DNA of 64,000 nt from Blastocatellia bacterium (GCA_019695185.1 JAIBAN010000004.1:98989-162988); one strand, 5' to 3'; positions 19,439-28,867 are shown, counted from the stretch's first letter. Notes: generated from the sequence alone by a model not told the origin. Made by a program: numbers and translations.

Positions 19439-21628
19439 TTATTGGAAACGGACTTCAGCCGGTTGGCCCACCAGCAGTGCATGTTCCGGGCGCTTGATTT
19501 CGACTTCGACCCGATGGGTGCCGTCCTGGTCCGGAACCGGATTCCGGGCAATGACGGTTCCCGCGATTGTTTGGGGCGGCACGGTCGGTAATGTGACCTG
19601 AGCCGAACCCCCTTCGTGCAGGGCATCAACCAGATTGGCACTGACTGCCACCCGCAGCAAAAGGGTTTCCAGATTGGCCAGGGTTGCCAAAGGGGTTCCC
19701 ACTGCAACCTGGTCACCGACACCGACGGAAAGCGCGATCACATATCCATCCGCCGTTGCCCGGACCGTACAGTCAGCCAGGCGCTGTTCCGCCAATTTCA
19801 GTTGGGCTTCGGCCCGTTCCAGTCGCTGGCCGGCCAGCGCCACTGCGGCCACGCGCTGGCGGGCTTCGGCTGCGTCAGCCTGGACCGCTTCCGTGACGAC
19901 CTTTTCTTTTTGGGATTGTTGAGCGGAAACCAGTCGTTCCTGAGCGGCAGCGGCAGCTTCAGCCGCCTGAAGGTCGGCCTCCGCCACACTGTAAGCGGTC
20001 GCCTGTTCTTCGTATTTATCCTGTGAGACAAGCCCGTCACGATAAAGCCGTTCATAGCGTTCCAGGCGCAACCGGGCCTGTTCAAAGACTGCTCTGGCAC
20101 GGTTGACGGATTCCTGTCGTTGTGGAACCGGAACGCTTTCGGCACGACGTTGCGCCAATGCCACTTCACCAGTGGCGGCTGCCACCGTCGCCCGGTTGGA
20201 ACGGGCAAACCGCTTTTCCGTATCGGCCTGGGTTCGTTCCTGGGCAGCCAAATCCCGTTCAATGCGGGCAAGTTCGACTGACCGTTTGGCTTCAGTGTCA
20301 TCGAGCAACAGCAAAACCTGACCGGTTGTGACGAATTCACCGATTTTGACTGGTAATGACCGCACCGTACTGGCTTGTGGGGCCACAGCTTTCCATTCCT
20401 GTGCCGGGTGCAATTTCCCGGTAAAGACCGTGTTGACCAAGGCTGCATTCCGAACCGGTACCGACCCTGGCGTGGTTGCCGGGACAACTGATTGACGCAA
20501 CCAATAGACTCCACCCACGATCATTGCCATCAATGCCACCAAGGCGGTTGCCCAACGGGTGGAAACCAGCGGCGGTTCGGGTGACTGGGTAAGCAGGGCG
20601 GATGGTGGCCGGGAAGCTAATTCATGCGAATCCGGAATGGCTGGCAGATTGTTTTCCGAGCGAATCAATTCCGAAGAAGCAGGGGAGCCCCGCTCCAGGG
20701 AGTCAGTCGATTCACCGGCTGGTTCGGCAAATCTGGTTTGGGGTTCAGCCAATCGCTCAAAAAGGGAAGTGAGTTGGGGTTGTGGTTCAACCGAGGGGGT
20801 TGTTTCCGCCGTCACAAAGGTGGTGCCGGGCAGAGGTTCAAAGTCCTCTGCTGCTCGTTCGACTTCGCGGGCTGAGATTTCGCCCACCCCCGCTTCAAAC
20901 CCGGCGAGCAACGCCCCATCACAGAGCTGGTTTATCAGGCAAGGGTTTCCTTGAGACCGTTTGTAGATAGTCTCCAGGGCTGCACCCGTAAACAATAACC
21001 GCCGCGTTCCAGCCCGCCGCAACCGGGTTTGCACAAACAGGTCGGTTTCTTCCTTGGTAAGCGGGTGCAGCTTGGCTTTGACCCCGTGGAGGTGCGGCAG
21101 ATACCCTGGCAGGCGGCGCAACCGTCGGTCTAAATCCACATCACCGCACAGGACAATCTGAAGCAGGCGGGACCCGTTTTCCTCGTGGTGGGTGAGCAGG
21201 CACAGTGAGGCCAACAATGAACTTTCCATTTCGTCGGCTTTATCCACCAGCAAAACGGTTAGATTTCCCTGGCGGTGCCGTTCCAGTAACAGACGATGAA
21301 ACTGGGTTGGGAGGGAAACCCGCGCCTCCGCATCCCTCTCAAGTCCAAACTGTTCAGCCAAAAGTTCAAGCAGACTGGGGGAAATTTGCCGGGCATCCGG
21401 AATCACACCAAACAAAACCTGGTTTTTTAATTCTTCCCGCAACACCTCAAGTAAAAGCGTTTTTCCGCTACCAGTGGAACCGGCCAGGGTGAGCAGTCCA
21501 CGCCGGGCCAGAATCCCCTCCCGGAGTGCCCGCCGGGCCTCTGTATGACTGTTGGCAGCACAATAAAAGCGAGGGTCTGTGGTCAATGAAAAAGGCCATT
21601 CACGCAGTCCATAAAATGAAAGATACAT
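19439..21628 (-). CDS. Fusion of ExeA/GspA-type AAA ATPase and HlyD-type periplasmic adaptor
   Basis: One 729-residue frame joins two normally separate proteins. Residues 1-270 match the ExeA/GspA/MshM ATPase family: YLSFYGLREWPFSLTTDPRF, Walker A GSTGSGKT at 50-57, a Walker-B-like LLVDKADEM near 126-134 and a sensor-like IVLCGDVDLD. A Pro/Ser/Glu-rich linker (about 270-355) precedes a single membrane helix at about 359-377. Residues 390-729 form a membrane-fusion (HlyD/RND adaptor) protein: lipoyl half VKIGEFVTTGQVLLLLDD, a long alpha-hairpin coiled coil, second lipoyl half ATADGYVIALSVGVGDQVAVG, then beta-barrel. No transporter or outer-membrane channel gene is adjacent. The N-terminus would be cytoplasmic and the adaptor periplasmic. 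Function is unknown. Confidence 0.85.
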   Translation of the reverse strand: MYLSFYGLREWPFSLTTDPRFYCAANSHTEARRALREGILARRGLLTLAGSTGSGKTLLLEVLREELKNQVLFGVIPDARQISPSLLELLAEQFGLERDAEARVSLPTQFHRLLLERHRQGNLTVLLVDKADEMESSLLASLCLLTHHEENGSRLLQIVLCGDVDLDRRLRRLPGYLPHLHGVKAKLHPLTKEETDLFVQTRLRRAGTRRLLFTGAALETIYKRSQGNPCLINQLCDGALLAGFEAGVGEISAREVERAAEDFEPLPGTTFVTAETTPSVEPQPQLTSLFERLAEPQTRFAEPAGESTDSLERGSPASSELIRSENNLPAIPDSHELASRPPSALLTQSPEPPLVSTRWATALVALMAMIVGGVYWLRQSVVPATTPGSVPVRNAALVNTVFTGKLHPAQEWKAVAPQASTVRSLPVKIGEFVTTGQVLLLLDDTEAKRSVELARIERDLAAQERTQADTEKRFARSNRATVAAATGEVALAQRRAESVPVPQRQESVNRARAVFEQARLRLERYERLYRDGLVSQDKYEEQATAYSVAEADLQAAEAAAAAQERLVSAQQSQKEKVVTEAVQADAAEARQRVAAVALAGQRLERAEAQLKLAEQRLADCTVRATADGYVIALSVGVGDQVAVGTPLATLANLETLLLRVAVSANLVDALHEGGSAQVTLPTVPPQTIAGTVIARNPVPDQDGTHRVEVEIKRPEHALLVGQPAEVRFQ

Positions 21629-21715
21629 AATGAGTCATTTAGGATGAGGGCCCAGCCGGCAACCGCAATAGATATGATCTCGAACCCGAGGCCAGGGCTG
21701 GATAAACATGATTGA

Positions 21716-21744
21716 GATAAACCTGGAAAAGCACTGTGAACAAG
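21716..21744 (-). promoter_or_regulatory. Possible sigma-70 promoter for the ATPase-HlyD gene
   Basis: On the minus strand TTGTTC (21744-21739) and TTATCT (21721-21716) are 17 bases apart, about 80 bases before the start codon. The match is moderate. The rest of the 320-base divergent gap 21629-21948 shows no repeat array and no confident promoter for tldD. Confidence 0.3.
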
Positions 21745-21948
21745 ACAAAGATTTGGGTGGCAGTGTAGCAGAAACCTGCGGAAAAGGCGAAAAGGCTTTT
21801 CGAATCACGACAAAAGGGGAATAATGACTTTTGGTGGGGCGTCGGTTCTTGATTGAGAAGCCGTTGAAAGAATTGTAATTCATCAAAGACGGATCCCTGA
21901 TATAACCGACAATCCGGAACCCACAACTATCCACAAGGACTCACGAAT

Positions 21949-23385
21949 ATGATTTCGGACGCATTGAAATTTTTTTCTTCACGGTTTCACATTTCTCACG
22001 AAGACCTCTATGGGCTGTTGGCTGAAGCCCTCGGAAAAGGCGGCGAATATGCCGATTTATATTTTGAATATCGGCTCAGCAACACCCTCTCACTAGAGGA
22101 ACAAATTGTCAAAAGTGCCAATCAGTCAGTCACCCAAGGAGTTGGCGTGCGAGTTGTGGTTGGGGAAAAGACGGGCTATGCCTACACGGACGAAATCACG
22201 GTCGAAAGCATTCGCCGGGCAGCCCGGACGGCTGCCTGCATTGCCAATGAGTCGGCCACCAGCGGTCGTGTCAACGTCAGCCCGCGACCGAACCACCATG
22301 ATCTGTATGCAGTTCCGGAGCCGATTTGTGATCTCCCGATTGGCCGAAAAATTGAACTGCTGAATTCCATTGATAAAAAAGCACGAGCCTTTGACAAACG
22401 CATTCGGGAAGTTCAAATCGGGTTTGCCGATGAATACAAAGTGGTGATGGTGGCAACCAGCGAAGGTGTTCTGGTTGGAGATGTACAGCCGCTTTCGCGG
22501 ATTGGGGTCAATTGCATTGCCGATGCCGACGGAAACCGCCAGTCAGGCCGGGCCGGCGGCGGCGGGCGCTATGGGTTTGATTTCTTTGAAACCGACCTGA
22601 CGGACGAGTTGCTGGCCACCGAAGCGGCCCGCTCGGCGATTGTTCAACTGGATGCAGTAGATGCTCCTGCCGGTACCATGGAAGTGGTGCTGGGGCCTGG
22701 CTGGCCGGGAATCCTGCTGCACGAAGCGGTGGGGCATGGTCTGGAAGCCGACTTCAACCGGAAAAAGACTTCGGCGTTCTCGGATATGATTGGAAAACGG
22801 GTAGCTTCCGAATTGTGTACCGTGATTGACGACGGAACCATCGCCGGGCGGCGCGGGTCACTCAATATAGACGACGAAGGAGCCGCCACTTCGCACACGG
22901 TTTTGATTGAGAAGGGGATTTTACGGGGCTACATCAACGACCAGCTCAACGCCCGCTTGCTGGGGGTGCCTCGGACCGGCAATGGCCGGCGTGAAAGCTA
23001 CCATCACATTCCGATGCCGCGGATGACCAACACTTTTATGCTGGCCGGGAATGACCAGCCGGAAGATATTTTGCGCAGTGTCAAACGGGGGCTCTACGCG
23101 GTTCAGTTTGGCGGCGGACAGGTGGATATAACAAGTGGAAAATTTGTCTTTTCCGCCAGCGAAGCCTATTTGATTGAAGATGGAAAGGTGACAGTTCCGG
23201 TTAAAGGGGCGACCCTGATCGGGAATGGCCCTGATGTGTTAACCAAAGTCACGGCAGTGGGGAATGACTTGTCGCTGGATCGAGGAATGGGAACCTGTGG
23301 CAAGGACGGGCAGAGCGTTCCGGTCGGGGTTGGGATGCCAACCATCAAAATTGCCGAAATTACCGTGGGAGGGACAAAAAGCTAA
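21949..23385 (+). CDS. tldD: TldD-family metalloprotease
   Basis: TldD and its partner TldE/PmbA form a zinc protease that processes leader peptides (microcin B17) and degrades unfolded peptides such as CcdA. The 478-residue product is full length. The zinc motif HEAVGH is at residues 258-263 within LLHEAVGHGLEADFNRK. The family's GVGVRVVVG, RESYHHIPMPRMTNTFM and C-terminal GTCGKDGQSVPVGVGMPT segments are present. AAGGA lies nine bases before the ATG. No tldE follows: the next gene is convergent frr, so the partner must be elsewhere or absent. Confidence 0.95.
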   Translation: MISDALKFFSSRFHISHEDLYGLLAEALGKGGEYADLYFEYRLSNTLSLEEQIVKSANQSVTQGVGVRVVVGEKTGYAYTDEITVESIRRAARTAACIANESATSGRVNVSPRPNHHDLYAVPEPICDLPIGRKIELLNSIDKKARAFDKRIREVQIGFADEYKVVMVATSEGVLVGDVQPLSRIGVNCIADADGNRQSGRAGGGGRYGFDFFETDLTDELLATEAARSAIVQLDAVDAPAGTMEVVLGPGWPGILLHEAVGHGLEADFNRKKTSAFSDMIGKRVASELCTVIDDGTIAGRRGSLNIDDEGAATSHTVLIEKGILRGYINDQLNARLLGVPRTGNGRRESYHHIPMPRMTNTFMLAGNDQPEDILRSVKRGLYAVQFGGGQVDITSGKFVFSASEAYLIEDGKVTVPVKGATLIGNGPDVLTKVTAVGNDLSLDRGMGTCGKDGQSVPVGVGMPTIKIAEITVGGTKS

Positions 23386-23387
23386 AT

Positions 23388-23501
23388 CCATTTGCGATTT
23401 GCCATTTGCGATTTGCGATTTGCCACCTGAAGTCGGTCGGATTTTCTGATTTTCCGAACACTGGATTTGATTGGCAAATCGCAAATGGCAAATCGCAAAT
23501 G
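23388..23501. repeat. Paired heptamer array ATTTGCG/ATTTGCC and complement
   Basis: Five units alternating ATTTGCG and ATTTGCC at 23388-23424 face GGCAAATCGCAAATGGCAAATCGCAAAT at 23473-23500. The left arm starts four bases after the tldD stop, and the right arm ends at the frr stop codon. The gap is convergent. Confidence 0.92.
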
Positions 23502-24062
23502 TCAGACCTTCATGATCTCTTCTTCTTTGTGTTTGGCCAAATCGTTGATTTTATTGATATGGGCATCAGTTTGCTTCTGAATCTGGTCCAGCGCATCCCG
23601 TTCCTGGTCTTCGGAAATTGTTTTGTCTTTAAGCATCTTCTTCAGATGGTCGTTGGCATCACGGCGCACGTTGCGCAAACCAGTACGATGCTCTTCCGCC
23701 GTGTCACGCACCATTTTGGCCAACTGTTTGCGGCGTTCCTGGGTGAGTGGCGGAATTTGCAGCCGAATGGCCTTTCCGTCATTGGAAGGAGTGATACCGA
23801 TATCCGAAGCCAAAATGGCTTTTTCAATAGCTGGAATCTGGGAACCGTCCCACGGCTGAATCACCAGCATCGACGGCTCCGGCACGCTGATATTGGCAAT
23901 CTGATTGACAGGCAACTGGGTGCCGTAGGATTCGACCACAATCCGGTCCAGCATTCCGGTGGAAGCACGTCCGGTCCGGATTCCGGCAAATTTGCGGCGC
24001 GCGTCCTCAACGGTTGAATCCATGCGCGCCACGGCATCTTTGATGATTTGACTGGATGACAT
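23502..24062 (-). CDS. frr: Ribosome recycling factor
   Basis: Splits the post-termination 70S ribosome together with EF-G. The 186-residue product has the usual size and layout: an N-terminal coiled-coil domain with RTGRASTGMLDRIVVESYG, IANISVPEPSMLVIQPWD, and the C-terminal helix region KMVRDTAEEHRTGLRNVRRDANDHLKK. It is the last gene of the minus-strand block that includes rpsB, tsf and pyrH, 22 bases after pyrH. The stop codon abuts the repeat array shared with tldD. Confidence 0.97.
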   Translation of the reverse strand: MSSSQIIKDAVARMDSTVEDARRKFAGIRTGRASTGMLDRIVVESYGTQLPVNQIANISVPEPSMLVIQPWDGSQIPAIEKAILASDIGITPSNDGKAIRLQIPPLTQERRKQLAKMVRDTAEEHRTGLRNVRRDANDHLKKMLKDKTISEDQERDALDQIQKQTDAHINKINDLAKHKEEEIMKV

Positions 24063-24084
24063 AGGTATTTTTTGTGCCTTTCGC

Positions 24085-24864
24085 CTATCCGTGGGCAGCT
24101 AAATGGGTGACTCCGGCTCCAACAAATGTGCCAATGGCTTCACCCGTCACCACACGGTAAATATTTCCGGGAATTAACAAATTAAACACAACGATGGGCA
24201 TCTGATTGTCTTTGCACAGGGCAATCGCGGAAGCGTCCATGACTTTCAGCCCTTTTTCAAGCACTTGCTGATAGGTCACATGGGTATAACGCTGGGCAGT
24301 GCTGTCCAGCATCGGGTCCGCTGTATAAATGCCGTCCACTTTCGTTGCTTTCAAAATTACGTCCGCTTTGATTTCCAGGGAGCGCAGGGCAGCCGTACTG
24401 TCAGTGGTAAAAAACGGGCTCCCGGTCCCGGCTCCAAAAATCACAACGCGTTTCTTTTCCAAATGGCGAATTGCCCGCCGGGGAATAAAGGGTTCCGCTA
24501 CCTGACGCATTTCAATAGCTGAAATGACCCTGGTATGAATTCCAAGTTGTTCCAGAGCATTTTGCAGCGCAAGGCTGTTGATGACGGTTCCCAACATTCC
24601 CATGTAATCAGCGGAAGCCCGGTCCATCCCGGCAGCGCTTGCCTCCGATCCGCGTACGATATTGCCGCCTCCGACCACCAAGGCGATTTCCACCCCAAGG
24701 GCGTGGACATCACGCACCTGGTTGGCAATGGTTTGCACGGTAACCGGGTCAATTCCGAAACCACGGTCGCCCTCAAGGGCTTCACCGCTCAGTTTCAGCA
24801 ATATCCGTTTGAAGACTGATTTGGGTTGGGAAGGAGGGGCGACTGAAGAGGAATCACTGCTCAT
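24085..24864 (-). CDS. pyrH: Uridylate kinase
   Basis: Bacterial UMP kinase of the amino-acid kinase fold, making UDP for pyrimidine nucleotides. The 259-residue product has a short polar N-terminal extension, then [70 protein letters not shown] and [12 protein letters not shown]. All belong to PyrH. It lies between tsf (with an intervening terminator) and frr, the common bacterial order rpsB-tsf-pyrH-frr. Confidence 0.97.
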   Translation of the reverse strand: MSSDSSSVAPPSQPKSVFKRILLKLSGEALEGDRGFGIDPVTVQTIANQVRDVHALGVEIALVVGGGNIVRGSEASAAGMDRASADYMGMLGTVINSLALQNALEQLGIHTRVISAIEMRQVAEPFIPRRAIRHLEKKRVVIFGAGTGSPFFTTDSTAALRSLEIKADVILKATKVDGIYTADPMLDSTAQRYTHVTYQQVLEKGLKVMDASAIALCKDNQMPIVVFNLLIPGNIYRVVTGEAIGTFVGAGVTHLAAHG

Positions 24865-24933
24865 GGAATTTCGCTGGGTCGGCTTGCAACAGCGCTGGAA
24901 CTTGGTTCGCGCCGGAGCAAAATCCGGAGGTGC

Positions 24934-24968
24934 AAAAACGCCCCTCCGGTGGTAACTGGAGGGGCGTT
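24934..24968 (-). terminator. Rho-independent terminator after tsf
   Basis: Read on the minus strand, AACGCCCCTCC (24968-24958) pairs with GGAGGGGCGTT (24947-24937), an 11-bp GC-rich perfect stem with a 10-base loop. A run of T (24938-24934) follows directly. It lies between tsf and pyrH, so it would cut the ribosomal transcript from pyrH-frr at least in part. Confidence 0.85.
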
Positions 24969-24974
24969 GGAGGG

Positions 24975-25640
24975 TTAGCTCTTGGTCATCGCGGCAACTT
25001 CTTTGGCGAAGTCATCCTGTTTCTTTTCCAGGCCTTCGCCCAGTTTGAAGCGGACAAACCGGCGAATCTTCACGTTTTCGCCCGTTTTGGCGATGACCTG
25101 TTTCAGCAGGTCCGCAATCGTGATGCTTTGATCTTTCACAAAAGGCTGATCCATCAAGCACACTTCCGACTTGAACTTGTTCAGGCGACTCTCAACGATG
25201 TTTTCCCGCACATTTTCCGGCTTATTGGCGGTTTTCGGATCGGCCAATACTTGGGCGCGGGCAATGTTACGCTCTTTTTCGAGCGCTTCTGCCGGAATTT
25301 CATCTGCCGTGACAAATTGGGCATCCATGGCGCAAATCTGAAGCGCCACGTCTTTGGTGAAGTTCTTGAAGTCTTCACCGCGTGCCACAAAGTCGGTTTC
25401 ACAGTTGATCTCAACCATCACACCGATCCGGCCACCCATATGGATGTAGGATTCAACCAAGCCCTCGGCTGCAATGCGGGAGCTCACTTTGCCGGCTTTG
25501 GCTTTGCCTTTTTCGCGCAAAATGGTAATCGCTTTTTCTTCGTCACCATGCGCTTCTGTCAAAGCGGCTTTGCATTCCATCATTCCTGCGCCGGTTTTTT
25601 CACGCAGGTTCTTCACTGCTGATGCGGTAATTTCCGCCAT
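24975..25640 (-). CDS. tsf: Elongation factor Ts
   Basis: Nucleotide-exchange factor for EF-Tu. The 221-residue product is of the short EF-Ts type. It opens with the UBA-like domain [20 protein letters not shown], the TDFV motif follows in [13 protein letters not shown], and the C-terminus has LLDQPFVKD-like [11 protein letters not shown]. The ATG at 25640 is five bases after GGAGG on the minus strand and fits the family start, so the in-frame codons to 25658 are excluded. Downstream of rpsB, and followed by a terminator. Confidence 0.97.
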   Translation of the reverse strand: MAEITASAVKNLREKTGAGMMECKAALTEAHGDEEKAITILREKGKAKAGKVSSRIAAEGLVESYIHMGGRIGVMVEINCETDFVARGEDFKNFTKDVALQICAMDAQFVTADEIPAEALEKERNIARAQVLADPKTANKPENVRENIVESRLNKFKSEVCLMDQPFVKDQSITIADLLKQVIAKTGENVKIRRFVRFKLGEGLEKKQDDFAKEVAAMTKS

Positions 25641-25739
25641 GAGACCTCCATACGGCATTTTTGGCTTTCCCGGCTTGAGGTTGTCTCTTGAGATGATGTT
25701 TGGTGAAACAGCTATAACTCAAAGAACAAATTCAACGCC

Positions 25740-25786
25740 GGAAAAGCAAAAACCAAAAAAATCAAAAATCAAAAATCAAAAATCGT
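25740..25786. repeat. Single-arm heptamer array AAAAATC in the rpsB-tsf gap
   Basis: Four copies of AAAAATC (25756-25786), preceded by degenerate copies, abut the rpsB stop. No complementary arm is evident in the gap, so this locus lacks the paired layout. Confidence 0.6.
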
Positions 25787-26592
25787 TACGCTTCCGCCGG
25801 GGTTTCGGTGGCTGACACAGCCGAAGCCGCAACTACGACTGGGGCAGTTGGTTCGACGCGGGCCGGCTGGGGTTCAGCCATCGGCTCGTTGTCACCCTTT
25901 TCAATTCCCATCTGGCGGCCTTCAATAATAGCATCAGCCATTTTTGAACTGATCAACCGCACGGAACGGAGGGCATCGTCGTTACCCGGAACCACATAAT
26001 CAATACCGGTCGGATCACAATTGGTATCCACAATGGCAACCACCGGGATGCCCAGGCGATTGGCTTCCCGCACTGCGATTTCTTCTTTCTTGGTGTCAAT
26101 AATGAAGATCACATCGGGAAGTTTCGGCATGGTTTTGATGCCAGCCAAGTTGCGTTCCAACACTTCACGTTCTTTTTCGCGCTTGATGATTTCCTTTTTC
26201 GTGAGCGCTTCGTAACGGCCATCGGTCCGCATTGCTTCCAGGTCCTTGAGCCGCTTGATGGACCGTTGAATGGTCTGGAAGTTGGTGAGGAACCCGCCCA
26301 ACCAGCGCTGATTAACGAAATACATGCCGCACCGGGTGGATTCTTCGGCAATGGCATCCTGTGCCTGCCGCTTGGTTCCGACAAACATGAAGGTTTTTCC
26401 TTCGGCTGCCGACTGTGTCACAAAACGCATGGCTTCCTTCAAAAGCCGCTGTGTTTTTTGCAGATCAATGATGTAAATGCCGTTCCGTTCGCCGAAGATA
26501 TATTCCCGCATCTTTGGATTCCAGCGGCGAACCTGGTGCCCGAAGTGAACGCCTGCTTCGAGCAATTCTTTCATGGTCACAACAACTGCCAA
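25786..26592 (-). CDS. rpsB: 30S ribosomal protein S2
   Basis: Small-subunit protein S2. The 268-residue product carries [23 protein letters not shown] at its start, then [32 protein letters not shown], and [36 protein letters not shown]. The last about 40 residues are an Ala/Pro/Glu-rich tail, longer than in E. coli. The start appears to be TTG at 26592, giving [11 protein letters not shown] as in other S2 proteins. An internal ATG six codons later is the alternative. The 234-base gap before it (26593-26826) holds no recognised gene. Confidence 0.97.
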   Translation of the reverse strand: MAVVVTMKELLEAGVHFGHQVRRWNPKMREYIFGERNGIYIIDLQKTQRLLKEAMRFVTQSAAEGKTFMFVGTKRQAQDAIAEESTRCGMYFVNQRWLGGFLTNFQTIQRSIKRLKDLEAMRTDGRYEALTKKEIIKREKEREVLERNLAGIKTMPKLPDVIFIIDTKKEEIAVREANRLGIPVVAIVDTNCDPTGIDYVVPGNDDALRSVRLISSKMADAIIEGRQMGIEKGDNEPMAEPQPARVEPTAPVVVAASAVSATETPAEA

Positions 26593-26826
26593 GAGAAACC
26601 TGCCTTTCAGAATTGAGCTTTCAGCTTTGAACCAAAGGGCTTCCGGCTTTTTCCGGAATTGTGCTGAAGAGCTGAAGATTTATGTACTCGACCGTCTGCG
26701 GTCCGTTGCCGGACAATCTCTGAGCAAACGACAATGGGTTATCGCAAAGGTGAACCCCACCCTGGCGAAGTTTTGAGCGATACGGCCCCTGGACTGGCAA
26801 AGCAGTGGAAGCCGTACCCCAAAAGC

Positions 26827-27219
26827 TTAACGTTTCGAGAATTGGAAGCGTTTGCGCGCACCCTTCTGGCCGTATTTCTTTCGTTCCTTGGCCCGCGGGT
26901 CACGGGTGATAAACCCGGCTTTCTTGAGTTTGCGCCGCAATTCGCTGTTGAATTCGAGCAGTGCATTGGTAATGCCGTGCCGAACAGCCCCGGCCTGACC
27001 GGAAATGCCGCCGCCGACTACCGTTACATACAAGTCAAATTTGTTGCCCGTATCCGTCAGTTGCAGCGGTTGGCGAATGACCATCCGGTGCGTTTCATTC
27101 GGAAAATAATTTTCAAACTGACGCTTGTTGACAACAATCTTCCCATCTCCGGGGCGCAGAAAAACACGGGCAATCGCCGTTTTCCGCCGTCCCGTTCCAT
27201 AATACTGTGTGGTCGCCAC
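26827..27219 (-). CDS. rpsI: 30S ribosomal protein S9
   Basis: Small-subunit protein S9, 130 residues, the normal size. It has [19 protein letters not shown] near the start, [21 protein letters not shown] in the middle and the C-terminal [32 protein letters not shown] tail that reaches toward the P site. The start is the GTG at 27219, with AAGGAG ten bases upstream on the minus strand. In-frame codons to 27258 are not part of S9. It follows rplM by 44 bases. Confidence 0.96.
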   Translation of the reverse strand: MATTQYYGTGRRKTAIARVFLRPGDGKIVVNKRQFENYFPNETHRMVIRQPLQLTDTGNKFDLYVTVVGGGISGQAGAVRHGITNALLEFNSELRRKLKKAGFITRDPRAKERKKYGQKGARKRFQFSKR

Positions 27220-27263
27220 GATGCTTTTACTCCTTAACCGTAAGTCCTGTCTGGACACGCCCT

Positions 27264-27713
27264 TTAGGCGTGGCTTGTCTTGATTTCCAAGGGAATCGGC
27301 TGCTGTGCCTGATGCGGATGGGTGGCACCGGCATAGACCTTGAGTTTCGAGGCCATGGCCCGACCCAGCTTGGTCTTGGGCAACATGCCTTTGACTGCCA
27401 GTTCCAGCACCCGTTCCGGATGCCGCCTCAATTGGTCTCTGGCCGAAATTTCACGCAGCCCGCCAGGGTGAAAGGTATAGTGCCGATACATTTTGTCGGT
27501 CAATTTATTGCCGGTGAAGACAACCCGTTCAGCATTGATAATGATGACGTGGTCGCCCATATCCAAAAACGGCGTGAATTTGGGGCTGTTTTTCCCCATC
27601 AAAATGCTTGCAACTTGTGAAGCCAACCGGCCCACAGTCAGACCTGTTGCATCGACGATAAACCATTTGCGGCCGGCTTCGAGATTTTTTCCACTTGGAA
27701 TAAACGTAGACAT
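27264..27713 (-). CDS. rplM: 50S ribosomal protein L13
   Basis: Large-subunit protein L13, 149 residues. Visible family segments are [65 protein letters not shown]-like [14 protein letters not shown] and the C-terminal [21 protein letters not shown]. It heads the minus-strand translation block with rpsI directly after it, the near-universal L13-S9 pair. The promoter is at 27787-27816. Confidence 0.97.
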   Translation of the reverse strand: MSTFIPSGKNLEAGRKWFIVDATGLTVGRLASQVASILMGKNSPKFTPFLDMGDHVIIINAERVVFTGNKLTDKMYRHYTFHPGGLREISARDQLRRHPERVLELAVKGMLPKTKLGRAMASKLKVYAGATHPHQAQQPIPLEIKTSHA

Positions 27714-27786
27714 AGCTTCTTTTCGCTGCTCTTTCTTGCTCTTTCGGTTTTTTAAGCTGGTTTTTTCGACTAGAAGGCGAACCGAA

Positions 27787-27816
27787 AGGATACGCAGATT
27801 ATTTTCTTGGTGTCAA
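27787..27816 (-). promoter_or_regulatory. Sigma-70 promoter of rplM-rpsI
   Basis: On the minus strand a perfect TTGACA (27816-27811) and TATCCT (27792-27787) are separated by 18 bases. Start of transcription would be near 27780, about 67 bases before the rplM ATG at 27713. Confidence 0.65.
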
Positions 27817-27860
27817 GGTTTTTCGGGGTCGTTTGTGGCGGTTGGGTTACAACCGATTCA

Positions 27861-27919
27861 AAATAAAACGGAAACGTCGTCCAGGAATTTCCTTGTAGTC
27901 CTGGGCAACGTTTCCGTTT
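27861..27919 (-). terminator. Terminator of the sigma/anti-sigma operon
   Basis: A 21-base inverted repeat (27919-27899 with 27886-27866, two imperfect pairs) around AAACGGAAACGT lies 28 bases past the anti-sigma stop. Read on the minus strand it is followed by TTTTATTTT. Confidence 0.8.
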
Positions 27920-27946
27920 GGGCTGAACGTGGGGCAAAAAGGGAAA

Positions 27947-28723
27947 TTACCCACGCACGTAAATTTGTTCCATGAGCAGAATCATCTGTGATGTCACAGC
28001 CTGTCCCCGTTCTCGGGCTGGTTGAAACGAACTGCGGCCAAGCACTGTGCTGACCGCTGCGATGAGTTGCGGGTTGCGTTGTGGCGAGACCATCCGAACC
28101 AATTGGGCTTTTCCTTGTGGCGATACCTCGGCGATAAACACCAAACCGTCATCGGAGCCGTTGGTTGGAACGAAAAAAACATCCGGCATGACCACTTGGC
28201 GGTTAGAGGTCCCCACGGATGCGATACTCGGCGGGGTAAATGAAACAGTTGTGACCGTTTCCGCCGAGACACCTGGTTGCTTGGTTGGGACACCTCTTTG
28301 TGAAAAGTCATACATGGTGACCACAATCTGAACATCAGGCTCATTGAGCCGCATGATGGGTTTCAAAGACCACAAAACACCGGTGAACAAGACACAGGTC
28401 ATGACTGCACCGATGCTGTATCCGGCCATCATCGGACGCATTGAATCAAGCCAGTCCTTCCACTTGAATGATTGCCAGCGCGGCGGCGGATTTTGCACCG
28501 CAGCCTGCTCAAGCGCCTCAACCCATTGACGGGTGAAAGCGGCTGGAACAGGTCGTTCCGGCAACTGCCGCAATCCGGCCCGAACCGTTTCGGTTTCCCG
28601 CAGACGGGTTTGGCAGACGGGACAGAGTGAAAGATGATAGTCCATTTCGGCCCGCAGATTTTCGCTGACCTGGTGGTCCAGGTACTGGGAAATCCGTTCT
28701 TTGCAAACCGTACAGTTCATCAT
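27947..28723 (-). CDS. Membrane anti-sigma factor with TonB-C-like periplasmic domain
   Basis: A 258-residue single-pass membrane protein partnering the ECF sigma factor just upstream. The N-terminus is a zinc-binding anti-sigma domain: CTVCKERISQYLD, then HLSLCPVC (HxxxCxxC, residues about 33-40). A membrane helix MMAGYSIGAVMTCVLFTGVLW lies around residues 100-120. The exported C-terminus has GLVFIAEVSPQGKAQLVRMV and SFQPARERGQAV, which resembles a TonB C-terminal fold. It would hold the sigma factor at the membrane until a signal releases it. The start is set at 28723 (MMNCTVC), below an AAGGAGG site. Upstream in-frame codons translate the GGACTGA array. Confidence 0.82.
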   Translation of the reverse strand: MMNCTVCKERISQYLDHQVSENLRAEMDYHLSLCPVCQTRLRETETVRAGLRQLPERPVPAAFTRQWVEALEQAAVQNPPPRWQSFKWKDWLDSMRPMMAGYSIGAVMTCVLFTGVLWSLKPIMRLNEPDVQIVVTMYDFSQRGVPTKQPGVSAETVTTVSFTPPSIASVGTSNRQVVMPDVFFVPTNGSDDGLVFIAEVSPQGKAQLVRMVSPQRNPQLIAAVSTVLGRSSFQPARERGQAVTSQMILLMEQIYVRG

Positions 28724-28754
28724 ATCAGTTGCCCTGCCTCCTTTCTTAAAAGTG

Positions 28755-28867
28755 CTGAGAACTGAGGACCGAGGACTGAGGGGGGCCAAAACCTTGAGAA
28801 GGCTTCAGACGGTGACCAAATCTCATTTTCAGTGAAACTTGGTCCTCAGTCCTCAGTCCTCAGTCCT
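28755..28867. repeat. Paired heptamer array GGACTGA between sigma and anti-sigma genes
   Basis: Left arm CTGAGAACTGAGGACCGAGGACTGAG-type copies at 28755-28780 face three copies of TCAGTCC at 28841-28867. The pair sits inside a two-gene operon (both minus), so the hairpin would be transcribed between sigma and anti-sigma. Confidence 0.9.
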
